Shown here: positions 6,087 through 14,120 of the stretch, piece after piece
How the letters are laid out: every line of letters starts with the position of its first letter
Position numbering within the stretch: the first letter of the stretch is position 1
Source: Acidobacteriota bacterium
GTDB taxonomy: Bacteria; Acidobacteriota; Terriglobia; 20CM-2-55-15
DNA length: 41,147 nt
Assembly: GCA_022821265.1 (NCBI GenBank)
Contig: JAJEDW010000016.1
Coordinates: forward strand, 1 to 41,147
Direction of reading: 5' to 3'
Translations under genes and position numbers: made by a program
The notes under the pieces: generated by a model
What the model saw: the letters and a program-made list of their open reading frames with translations, nothing else
The model's database searches: none
Told to the model about the DNA's origin: nothing

Positions 6087-7592
6087 CTAACAAAGCGGGC
6101 CGCAAAGCTCTTGGAGGATCGCCTGCGACTGCTCCAACTCCCGCCTCCAGTCCGCGAACGCGTGCAGGGAATGCCTGTTGAGCGCCGAGTCCGGGTAACA
6201 CTCGCCGTCGTAGGCGGCGTTCAGCATCGCGGCCGACACCCCCGTCACGAGCAAGTGGAGTTCGTCCACCTCTTGAGTCCGCGGTATCCGCGCGATCTGG
6301 TCGGCGGCCGTTTCCAGCTTCGAGCCCCACGCCCGGCAGTGGTCGCCGTCGAAAGGGACGTCCCAGCCGCAGGGATCGCCGCAGAGGGCGTGGGAGAACT
6401 GGTCTTGGACCTCCGACACCGCGTAAAACGCATCCGACGCGGGGTCGTCGGCAACGCCGCCCGCCCCGCCGTACGCCTCCACGGCCTGGTCGATGGTTTC
6501 GCGGATCGTGTCCGGGTCGTTCGCCGGGAGGTCGACCACCTTGATGTCGCTGTCGGCCACGAACTTCAACTCCAAGGTCAGCTTTTGCGGCGGACCGGGA
6601 TCGCCCAGCCGCGCGCGGAGGTCTTTCAGCCACAAAACCGGCTCGCCGTCGGCCTCGTCGCCGCAGGAGTACGCCAGCGACGGCGACCGGCACCACGTCA
6701 CGGGGTCGCCGTACCACTCCGGGTCCAGGTCCAGTTCGGCGGTCATCTCGCCGTGCTGGATCAGCAAGATGACCAGGCGGCCCTCACCGGCGGGAACCTC
6801 TTGTTTGACCTCGTCGTCGGTGCCCACGTCGCGCTCTTGGGTGTGACTCCCGTGCGAACCCGTCGTCGTCGAGAAACTGTAGGCGTCGCCGCTGCCCGCC
6901 TTCTCGTCGCCGAACCCGACTTCTACGCTGATGGAATATTCGTGGCCGGTGGTCTGCGATTTCTCCCATCCCCACTCGGCGCCGATGCTGATGCTGTCCG
7001 ACAACTGGGCGACGAACTCGCTTTCCGTGGGCGAGTCGAAATTGTCCCAGACTTTGTGCGCGAGCGCGCCTGGCGTGAGCGTGATCGCCGGCGTCTGCGA
7101 ACGCTCTCCGGTGACGCCGATCCAGACGTGCGGCTGCGGGTTCGTCGGATACGGGCAAGGGACGACTTGGCCGTGCTCGTCGGGAATCGTCTTGGTGCAG
7201 CCGTCGGCAGTGGCGACCTCGGGCTGGGCGATCAACTCGGCGAGCTTCCCGTAGGCGACGGCGGCGCATCCATCGAGCGGGGTGTTTTGATTGGCGCCGG
7301 GCACGCACAGCTCGATCGAGCCGGTCGAGTGGAACACTGTGTCTTCCAATGACAGGCCGGGGGATACGTGGAGCGTGATCCGCCCGGTCGGGTGCGCGGG
7401 CGGCGTCGGGGCCGGAGTCGGCGTGGCGATCGGCGTGGCCGGGGTAAGAGGCGTTATCGGCTCGGTTTTGCCGCACGCCGTGATGACCAGCGCCAGCACC
7501 AACAAGCCGGCCGGCGTCCAGAGTCGGCCGCGGACCGGCGGGCTGGCGTGAGCCTGAATCGCCTCCGCCCTCCGACCCGCGGCCGAGGTCAT
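6087..7592 (-). CDS. Large secreted lipoprotein, aerolysin-like middle region suspected
   Basis: A 501-residue protein with a basic N-terminus, a hydrophobic segment (AGLLVLALVI) and a lipobox ending at Cys40 (VITAC), so it should be exported and lipid-anchored in the infected cell. A Pro/Thr linker follows (about 45-68). Residues about 190-300 are Ser/Thr-rich alternating strands followed by QEVPAGEGRLVILLIQ. This recalls the pore-forming module of aerolysin/ETX-MTX2 proteins, where amphipathic strands precede a VPxG element. The resemblance is by eye only. It is the last gene of the late operon, where lysis or exclusion genes are often found. Its ATG overlaps the preceding stop (ATGA). Confidence 0.8.
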   Translation of the reverse strand: MTSAAGRRAEAIQAHASPPVRGRLWTPAGLLVLALVITACGKTEPITPLTPATPIATPTPAPTPPAHPTGRITLHVSPGLSLEDTVFHSTGSIELCVPGANQNTPLDGCAAVAYGKLAELIAQPEVATADGCTKTIPDEHGQVVPCPYPTNPQPHVWIGVTGERSQTPAITLTPGALAHKVWDNFDSPTESEFVAQLSDSISIGAEWGWEKSQTTGHEYSISVEVGFGDEKAGSGDAYSFSTTTGSHGSHTQERDVGTDDEVKQEVPAGEGRLVILLIQHGEMTAELDLDPEWYGDPVTWCRSPSLAYSCGDEADGEPVLWLKDLRARLGDPGPPQKLTLELKFVADSDIKVVDLPANDPDTIRETIDQAVEAYGGAGGVADDPASDAFYAVSEVQDQFSHALCGDPCGWDVPFDGDHCRAWGSKLETAADQIARIPRTQEVDELHLLVTGVSAAMLNAAYDGECYPDSALNRHSLHAFADWRRELEQSQAILQELCGPLC

Positions 7593-8059
7593 GGCTGCTC
7601 GCAGGCGGTCCCGTCCCGAATGGCGGCCACCACCAGATCGCCGCAGCTTCTGGAGTCAGTCAGCACTTGGACGGCGTGGTCGAGTCCGTTCTGGACGGCG
7701 TCGGCCGATCCGGAGTCGTCGCTGGCATCGGCGATCCACTTCTGCGCGGCGGCGATGGCCTCCGCCGCCTGAATCATCGACCGCTGCATTCCGCCGATGT
7801 AGCCGATGGCCTCACCCTGCCCGTCGTGCCCTCCGCCGGTCACGATCCTGGCCTCGATCCACGCCTTCGGCGCGTTGTCGCCGTCGCCCGCCCCCGGCAG
7901 ATGCTCGATGACGTGCGGCAGCTTTCCGTCCAACTCGCGGGCCGCATCGCCCGCGAGAACAACCAAAGCATTCCCGTCGCCGCTCATTTCGACGTGGATG
8001 ATCTCAGACGCCCTGCCGGCGATAGTGACGTGCCCGTCGGCGTCGGCGATGACGTCCAT
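7589..8059 (-). CDS. Unknown 156-residue protein of the late operon
   Basis: No family is recognised. The N-terminal half looks like beta strands (HVTIAGRASEIIHVEMSGDG) and the C-terminal half is helical (GYIGGMQRSMIQAAEAIAAA). It has no signal peptide, transmembrane segment or lysin motif. The ATG at 8059 overlaps the upstream TGA by one base (TGATG) and its own TGA overlaps the lipoprotein ATG, so it is tightly coupled. By position it could be a virion or lysis-associated protein. Confidence 0.74.
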   Translation of the reverse strand: MDVIADADGHVTIAGRASEIIHVEMSGDGNALVVLAGDAARELDGKLPHVIEHLPGAGDGDNAPKAWIEARIVTGGGHDGQGEAIGYIGGMQRSMIQAAEAIAAAQKWIADASDDSGSADAVQNGLDHAVQVLTDSRSCGDLVVAAIRDGTACEQP

Positions 8060-8445
8060 CAGGTCTTCGGTCGGCGCCAGAGCAAGATGTACCGGCGCAC
8101 AGCGTAAGTTCCGTCGTCCATCAGGTCGTGCCGCCCGACGATGCAGTCGGCCTTCGGCCTACGGAGTTTCCGCCCGGTCAGCGAGGTGGTCCACTGCGCG
8201 TCCGGGTCCGGCCGGGAGGCCATGACCACGACCATGCGCGGCACCCTGATCTTCTCGCCGTCCACATCGGCAGTGGACGATTCCTCCAGCGTGTAGGGTA
8301 CGGGCAGCTCGTCGCTGATTTCCGCCTCCCTGTCCGCCGTCACGCCTGCGGCCAGTTCGGCGGCGATCACGGCAAGGTCGACGTCGTCGCCGGTAGAAAC
8401 GACGTTCGCCTCTCTGAGGATTTGCTCTACCAGTTCGTCGGCCAT
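8059..8445 (-). CDS. Unknown 128-residue protein of the late operon
   Basis: No family is recognised. The protein is acidic in its first half and basic in its last third (TGRKLRRPKADCIVGRHDL, then WRRPKT at the end), with beta-type patterning after residue 60. There is no export signal. An AAAGGA sequence eight bases before the ATG is a clear ribosome-binding site. The ATG follows the membrane-protein gene by one base. Confidence 0.72.
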   Translation of the reverse strand: MADELVEQILREANVVSTGDDVDLAVIAAELAAGVTADREAEISDELPVPYTLEESSTADVDGEKIRVPRMVVVMASRPDPDAQWTTSLTGRKLRRPKADCIVGRHDLMDDGTYAVRRYILLWRRPKT

Positions 8446-8446
8446 G

Positions 8447-8617
8447 TCAGCCGTCCTTTCTGATCAATTCGGCGAGGCGCCCATCGAGGATCAATCCGAG
8501 TCCGAGCAATCCAAGGATGTGCTCGGATTCCGGCTCGGACATGATCAAGGCGACGCAGACCGACGCGATGATCAGCGCGACGCCGATCCAGCGGGAGATG
8601 TCCAAAAGTTTGTCCAT
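8447..8617 (-). CDS. Small membrane protein, holin candidate
   Basis: A 56-residue protein with one clear transmembrane helix (IGVALIIASVCVALIM, about residues 12-27) and a second moderately hydrophobic segment (HILGLLGLGLIL, about 34-45), ending in a charged tail (RKDG). Size, topology and position after the tail fibre fit a holin, but no endolysin is seen beside it. It starts nine bases after the fibre gene's TAG and is in frame with it, so readthrough would append this segment to the fibre. I consider that unlikely, because TAG is an ordinary stop elsewhere here. Confidence 0.66.
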   Translation of the reverse strand: MDKLLDISRWIGVALIIASVCVALIMSEPESEHILGLLGLGLILDGRLAELIRKDG

Positions 8618-8626
8618 GGCCGAAGA

Positions 8627-10024
8627 CTAGCGCAGGTAGATGATCCGAAACGGCGTGTAGCCGGTGTCGGCGGCGAACCACGCCATCAGGTCGCCGTCGG
8701 TGTTGGCCGAGAAGAACGCGACGGTCTGCGCGGGCAGCGTTCGGTCGAGCGTCGTGTGCCATTTGTCGACGATCACCCGGTATCCGGTCGGGGTCGTTCC
8801 GCCGGGAACCGTTATGCTGAATGATGATGCAGCCGGCCACTCCTGCCACGTCTGGTAGACAATCGGCGCCGACCCGGCGACAGAAACCGCGAACAGCGTG
8901 CCCTCTATCAGCGAATCCGCCTGGATGCGCGGCTCGATCACGCGGAACCCGGAGGTCTGCCCGTCGTCGGCATGGAATGTGAAGAACGGAGCGAGGCGCA
9001 GCGGCTCGGAGCGGTTGTCGATCCTGAGCCAGTTGTCCCGGTCTTCACTCGGCCGCGGGTCGGTCCTGGACCTGACCGCGACATTGAACCACAAGCCGCC
9101 GTCGTCCATGACCATCGACCCGAACCCGTACCACCTGGCCTCCCAATCTCCGTGGTAGCTCGACACCTGTTCCCAGTTGTTGCGGTCGACGGCCGGGCCA
9201 GTGCTCGACCGGACCCTGTCCGCCTTGCACAAAAACAGCCAGTCGCCGGCGTTCGTCACCATGTCGCCCCGGTCGTAAGTGTCGCGGTGGTCCCACGCGC
9301 CGCGGAACCTGCCAGACGACGGGACTGAGGCGATCCCGCCCTCGCCGTCGGCGATCAAAACGTCGCCCTCGACGACCTCCGGCTGGGCGAACAGGTAAAG
9401 GTCGCACGCGGGAATAGTGTCCGTTCCGTGCGCGTTGTAGACGCGGGCGGTCAGGCTGTCGCCATTCTTTTTCAACTCAATCGGAACTGTCTCACCACTG
9501 GCCGGGTAAACCGTGATCATCGGCGTGGTGTCGATGTCGTCGGTAATCACTCCGAATGCAAGCAGGTTGCCGTGCCAGTCGTCGTCGTCGTCCTGGACCT
9601 GGATTGCCACGTTGATGTCGTCCGCAGAAGCCTGTCCGTCGGTCAAAACCAGCTTCGCCCAGATTTTCATCGCCGTGTCGTAGGGATAGTCGAGCCCGGT
9701 GTCGAATTCGGCCACGCCGTTTCCGGCCAGTTGGGCGACAGCGGTGGACGGCACGTCCACGGTGTCACCGTGAACGCCGACCGCGTGAACGTGGTCGCCC
9801 CGGGCCGCGCGAGAGGATATTCCACGGTCGGCGGCGCCGGCGGTCGGCTTGGGCGCCTCAGTGGCGAATTCGGGCACGCCCAGATCGTCGGCCAGGTGGT
9901 CCAAGTGCCTGGTGGTCGGCGCCGCCCCGTCCGTCGGCGGGATCAAGACGACGGAATAGTCGTCGCCGGGTGCGTCGGTTTGCGTCTCGTCTCTGGCGAG
10001 AGTCCAGGCGGACAGGTCAGTCAT
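8627..10024 (-). CDS. Tail fibre or receptor-binding protein with carbohydrate-binding repeats
   Basis: A 465-residue late protein placed after the large tail protein. Residues about 65-80 (DRGISSRAARGDHVHAVGV) carry the His-rich collar-type motif of phage fibres. Residues about 240-335 contain two tandem units of the pattern G-x-W...Y..GD.V...G..F.C...W, as in ChtBD3/CBM5-12 chitin-binding modules (GDMVTNAGDWLFLC, then a second unit through NNW and DNW). The C-terminal third is beta-rich. It probably binds host surface glycans. The start ATG overlaps the end of a tiny upstream gene. Stop TAG. Confidence 0.82.
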   Translation of the reverse strand: MTDLSAWTLARDETQTDAPGDDYSVVLIPPTDGAAPTTRHLDHLADDLGVPEFATEAPKPTAGAADRGISSRAARGDHVHAVGVHGDTVDVPSTAVAQLAGNGVAEFDTGLDYPYDTAMKIWAKLVLTDGQASADDINVAIQVQDDDDDWHGNLLAFGVITDDIDTTPMITVYPASGETVPIELKKNGDSLTARVYNAHGTDTIPACDLYLFAQPEVVEGDVLIADGEGGIASVPSSGRFRGAWDHRDTYDRGDMVTNAGDWLFLCKADRVRSSTGPAVDRNNWEQVSSYHGDWEARWYGFGSMVMDDGGLWFNVAVRSRTDPRPSEDRDNWLRIDNRSEPLRLAPFFTFHADDGQTSGFRVIEPRIQADSLIEGTLFAVSVAGSAPIVYQTWQEWPAASSFSITVPGGTTPTGYRVIVDKWHTTLDRTLPAQTVAFFSANTDGDLMAWFAADTGYTPFRIIYLR

Positions 10025-10124
10025 CGTCGGAGCGCTCGGCTTCCTCGCGTGTCCGGTGGAACATCATGCTCTTGGACGTCGTCCCGTCCGGCCGCGGCTC
10101 GTCGTGGAAGGTCACCCACGGCAT
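10017..10124 (-). CDS. Possible 35-residue acidic protein
   Basis: A short frame starting MPWVTFHDEPRPDG and ending REEAERSDDD, with the third-position GC preference of its neighbours. Its TGA overlaps the fibre ATG by eight bases (ATGACTGA). Upstream only a weak GAGCAGG could serve as ribosome-binding site. It fills the space between the FN3 tail protein and the fibre. Two other frames are open here but look less protein-like. Confidence 0.42.
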   Translation of the reverse strand: MPWVTFHDEPRPDGTTSKSMMFHRTREEAERSDDD

Positions 10125-10163
10125 GTCGTGTTCGTTGCGCTGCTCAGCCATAAGACGACGATA

Positions 10164-13100
10164 TCAAGTCAATTCCATCGGGCGGCCCAGCGGGGCGATG
10201 GTCAGAGGCAACAGGTAGTCGTCATCGTCTGCAAGCGCGAGCCACAGCCCTGACGGAGTGAAAAACGTGGTCGGCTGATAGGTGATCATTACATATTCGG
10301 AATGGACCCGCGACGCGCCTTTTGTGTACTCGCACCTAATACGGAATTCAACGGCGCCAGTCGATGTTCTGAAATTGTAATAATTGCTGTAACGATGCGA
10401 CGGAGCACCGCCTCGATTCTGTTCCCATTCTTTGCCGCTTCGACGCCAATTGTACTGCCATGAATTGAATATATGGCCCGCATAAGCGGGGGGTGCGCCC
10501 CAAGCTGCCCGAACGTACCCCGACCCGGCTAGTCGGTCGTCGAATCGCACGTCGGGCGGGACCGGGACGTCGTCGGAAACGTCAGTGGTCGCAGACACCG
10601 GATCAGTCCAATCCGAGTTGCCGCCGCGGCCGCGCGACCGAACCCGACCGTCGTATTCCGTTTCTGCCGTCAGTCCTGTGAACGCGTGTTCGCCTGCGGC
10701 GTCAGGCGTGATCTCGTCCGCGTCGACCCAATTAATGTAAGACGCCTCCCGCAATTGGGCCTGATAGTCGGTGATCCCGTCGCCCGCATCAGCCGGTGCG
10801 TCCCAACTGATCGTCAAAGATGAATCCGATGCGGCGACAAGCGTCAATCCAGTCGGCACACCTGGCGCGACGAGCACCCTCGGCGTCGCCCGCCTTAGCA
10901 CGGGAGCAGACGAACCGCTGGCGTTGCGGGCGCGAACCTCCAACGTGTACTCCTGCCCGTTCGTCAGACCGGTCCAACTGTACGTCTCGACATTCGAAGC
11001 CAGCGCGGTCCACGTCCCACCGCCGATCCGAACGTCGTAATTGGTCGGGGCGCCGCCCGTCGCCGGTGCGCCCCACGTGAGGTCGAGTCCTTGGTTCTGG
11101 ACTACGGCCGCGACGTCGGTCGGGACGCCGGGCTCGTTCGTGTCCGTAGTGGCCGAAACTGCGGCGGTGTACGCCGAGAACCCGCCGGGGCCTTCCGCCC
11201 GCACGCGATAGCTGTGCGTGCTCTCGGCGGCCAGCCCGGTGAAGTCGGCCGAGGTCGCCGTGGCCGTGATCTCCCCCGTCCAAGCGCCGGACGTCCCGGC
11301 GCGGTATTGGACCCTGTATCTGGTTATCCCGTCGCCGACGTCTGACGGCGCAGTCCACGACACGGCGATGGCGGTCGGCCCCGTCGCTGCGGCGGCCAGC
11401 CCGGTCGGAGTGCCGGGCGGGACCGCCGCCGCAGGCGTCCCGTTGATCGCCGCCCACGGTGAGTCGCCCCAAGAGTTGGTGGCTCTGACGCGCAGCGTGT
11501 ATTGCGTCCCGTTGTCCAGACCGGTGAAGGTGTGCGTGCGGTTTGTCAGGTCGTCGACCTGGCCCGCCCCGTCGATGTCGACGTCATATCCGGTTGCTCC
11601 GGCTGCCGCGTCCCACGTGAGCGTGAGCTGCCCGCTCGCGCTCGCCACGGCCAGCCCGGTCGGCGCGGCGGGCGCGACGCCGTTCGTTTGCGCGGTCGTC
11701 GTCTCGACTGTCGAGTTGGCCACCGGCCCGTTGGCGCGGACCTCGATTTGGTACTCGGTTTCGGCGTCGAGTCCGGTTATCTCGATGCTCGTGGCGGTGT
11801 GGGCGGCGGCGGCCACGGACCAGGTGCCGGACGAGTTCGCCCGGTAGCGGACGCGGTAGCTGAGCACTCGGCCGCCGGTATTCGGCGCGTCCCACGACGC
11901 GCCTATGGCGGTCGACGACTGAGCCGTCGCCGACAGGTTCCTCACCGGGCCCGGCGCCGGTTCCGGCGCCGCTGTGCGGACTTCGGCCGTGGCCGTCCAG
12001 TCAGACGACGCGTCGGGGCCGACCGCGCGGACCTGGACGTCGTATTGCGTGTCCTGGACGAGGCCGGTTTCATCCCGGCTCGTGCCGGTGATACCAGTCC
12101 GGGTCGTCCAATTCATCGTGCCGGTCCGGCGGAACCGGAGAGAGTAGCTGGACACGCGTCCGCCGGAATTCGGAGCGTCCCACGTGAACCTGATGCTCGT
12201 AGTGCTGAGGGCGGTCCCGCCGACGTTCCTCGGCAGGCCCGGGGCGGGGATCGAAGCCGTGGACACGGCGACAGTGGCGGTCCAATCAGACGACGCGTCC
12301 GGGCCGTCGGCCCGGACTTGGACGTCGTAAGATGTGTTCCGCGTCAGACCGGTCTCGTCGCGGCTGGTCCCGGCGATGTCGGTGCGGGTCGTCCAGCCGT
12401 CGTCCGTGCCGGTCCGGCGGAACCGGAGAGAGTAGCTGGACACGCTGCCGCCGGAATTCGGAGCGTCCCAAGTGAACCTGATCGAGGTCGCCGACAAGGC
12501 GGTCCCGCCGACGTTCCTCGGCAGTCCGGGCGCAGCGGTCGATGCCGTGGCGCCCGTCTCGATGACGCGCAATTCGATTTCGGCCTCTTTGCCGGGCTGC
12601 CACGTCACGCGCCGTCCGGCGACCAGGCACGCGGCGCTGATGTCGACCTGCCGGACGGTGTCGCCGATGTCGACGGTCGCATACTCGCCAGCGTCGATCT
12701 CGGCCAGCGCCTCCGTCAGCGCCGGCGTCGGCTGTGTCACGGGCAAGGCGATCGTGTGCTCTCGGCGCAGCTCCGACACTTCAGCCAAGATCGCGTCGAG
12801 GTCGGCTTGTGCCGTGGACGGAGACCCGACCACCCAATCGGGAAGATACAACTGGCGCTCGCCCCAGGCGCCGATGCTCGCCGTCGCCAGCGACTCGGTA
12901 ACCGACCCCGGCACTTCCACGACGGCTGTGGCGATGGCGCTGATGTCCACATCGGCGCGGACCTCGTAGGCCCACGCGCCGCCGGGGTCTAACTCCGTGT
13001 CGTTCTGCCACAAAGTCCCGTCCCACGTGAGCGTGCTCTCGATGTACCGCCCTCGGCTGGTACTCCAAACCGATTGGGTCCACGACGGGCGAGATGTCGT

Positions 13101-14120
13101 CGGGATGTCCACGGTCACCGGCCTTCGGCCTTCGTCCGGTTCCCCGACCGCGACTGTGGCCTCGACGTCGAGCCAGCCGGACTGGTCGAACAGCCAGCCG
13201 GAACCGTTGCCGAAACCGCCGCCGACGTAGACGGCGCGCGTAGGCACGCCGATCCTCGCGACGACGACCGCCGACCAGTCGGTGTAGGTCCGTCCGTCCG
13301 ATGGCTCTGGGATTCCGCCGGACAGCCGGCTGATCGTCGAAAAACCGTTGGAACCGCTTTGCGGAGTGCCGACGCGCAAAACCAAAGGCACGGAGTATTG
13401 CTCTGCCTCCCCCGCCGTGCGCACCGTCACTTCGACCGTCGCGGAATTCCGAATGCGGTCTATGCGGTTCTTCGACGTGACACGGGCTATCCGGTTGGCC
13501 GCACCGGTGATGTTTTTGGCGTCGTCCGGCGCCGTCGTCAGCCGGATTCTGGTCAGTGCCAGACCGCCCGATCTGGTCGCTGCGATTTGCGCCGACGACG
13601 CGGCCGCAAGACTCGACAGCCATCCGCCGGACCGTCCGTCGAATTTGATCGGGGCGAACGTCCGCGTAGGCAAACCCCGGCCGACGGGAGCGTCGACGGA
13701 CGACGCCGACCAGAACGACTCGTCCGACAGCAAATCGGCCAGCGTAGAGCCGGCGCGGCTGAACGCCATCGGAAGCTCTATCGCCCGTGCGAGGTCGTCG
13801 GTCAGGCGCCATTGGGTCGTCTGCGTTCCGCCCGGGCCTGGGTCGGTCAGCGGCTCTTGCATCAGTCCGGACCCGAGCACCGTCGGCGACGCCTCGCGCG
13901 TTCTCGCCCGCCAGCGGAACCTGGAGGTCGCGTCGGCCTCGTCTGCGCCGCTGAGCCTGGCGCTCCCGGTCAGCGGCTCGACCGTCGGCCGGTCGGGATT
14001 CGACGTGGAAGTCGCGCCATGGCGGAAGTCGAGCAGCAGCAGTTTCGCCGACTCGTCCGTCCACGTCCCTGCCAGCCATTCGACCTCGAATATCGGCGGC
14101 CTCGTGTCGACGTCGGTCAT
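10164..14120 (-). CDS. Large tail protein with about seven fibronectin type III domains
   Basis: A 1318-residue minor tail protein directly after the tape measure, where hub or tip proteins lie. Residues 1-525 form a beta-rich region without a family I can name. About seven FN3 domains follow (about 528-1175), each with the W-D-A-P/T...Y.VR.R...G pattern. Two of them are almost identical at the DNA level, 288 bases apart. Residues about 1180-1318 form a different C-terminal domain with aromatic-rich sequence (HRYSNYYNFRTSTG), whose DNA is less GC-rich than the rest. FN3 domains in tails are thought to bind cell-surface sugars. The ATG overlaps the tape-measure TGA (ATGA). Confidence 0.86.
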   Translation of the reverse strand: MTDVDTRPPIFEVEWLAGTWTDESAKLLLLDFRHGATSTSNPDRPTVEPLTGSARLSGADEADATSRFRWRARTREASPTVLGSGLMQEPLTDPGPGGTQTTQWRLTDDLARAIELPMAFSRAGSTLADLLSDESFWSASSVDAPVGRGLPTRTFAPIKFDGRSGGWLSSLAAASSAQIAATRSGGLALTRIRLTTAPDDAKNITGAANRIARVTSKNRIDRIRNSATVEVTVRTAGEAEQYSVPLVLRVGTPQSGSNGFSTISRLSGGIPEPSDGRTYTDWSAVVVARIGVPTRAVYVGGGFGNGSGWLFDQSGWLDVEATVAVGEPDEGRRPVTVDIPTTSRPSWTQSVWSTSRGRYIESTLTWDGTLWQNDTELDPGGAWAYEVRADVDISAIATAVVEVPGSVTESLATASIGAWGERQLYLPDWVVGSPSTAQADLDAILAEVSELRREHTIALPVTQPTPALTEALAEIDAGEYATVDIGDTVRQVDISAACLVAGRRVTWQPGKEAEIELRVIETGATASTAAPGLPRNVGGTALSATSIRFTWDAPNSGGSVSSYSLRFRRTGTDDGWTTRTDIAGTSRDETGLTRNTSYDVQVRADGPDASSDWTATVAVSTASIPAPGLPRNVGGTALSTTSIRFTWDAPNSGGRVSSYSLRFRRTGTMNWTTRTGITGTSRDETGLVQDTQYDVQVRAVGPDASSDWTATAEVRTAAPEPAPGPVRNLSATAQSSTAIGASWDAPNTGGRVLSYRVRYRANSSGTWSVAAAAHTATSIEITGLDAETEYQIEVRANGPVANSTVETTTAQTNGVAPAAPTGLAVASASGQLTLTWDAAAGATGYDVDIDGAGQVDDLTNRTHTFTGLDNGTQYTLRVRATNSWGDSPWAAINGTPAAAVPPGTPTGLAAAATGPTAIAVSWTAPSDVGDGITRYRVQYRAGTSGAWTGEITATATSADFTGLAAESTHSYRVRAEGPGGFSAYTAAVSATTDTNEPGVPTDVAAVVQNQGLDLTWGAPATGGAPTNYDVRIGGGTWTALASNVETYSWTGLTNGQEYTLEVRARNASGSSAPVLRRATPRVLVAPGVPTGLTLVAASDSSLTISWDAPADAGDGITDYQAQLREASYINWVDADEITPDAAGEHAFTGLTAETEYDGRVRSRGRGGNSDWTDPVSATTDVSDDVPVPPDVRFDDRLAGSGYVRAAWGAPPAYAGHIFNSWQYNWRRSGKEWEQNRGGAPSHRYSNYYNFRTSTGAVEFRIRCEYTKGASRVHSEYVMITYQPTTFFTPSGLWLALADDDDYLLPLTIAPLGRPMELT
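12118..12545 (-). repeat. Near-identical tandem FN3-coding units (288-bp period)
   Basis: The DNA starting at 12121 (ccggtccggcggaaccggag) recurs at 12409, exactly 288 bases or 96 codons away. The similarity includes synonymous positions and runs through the domain border. This is an in-frame duplication of one FN3 domain, apparently recent compared with the other, diverged copies. Confidence 0.85.

Noticed and set aside
3625-8629. Reassignment of TAG to an amino acid across the genome
   Set aside because: Portal, terminase, DUF932, lipoprotein and other genes end naturally in TAG, and at portal and terminase the downstream gene is in another frame. The helicase amber is therefore a local event.
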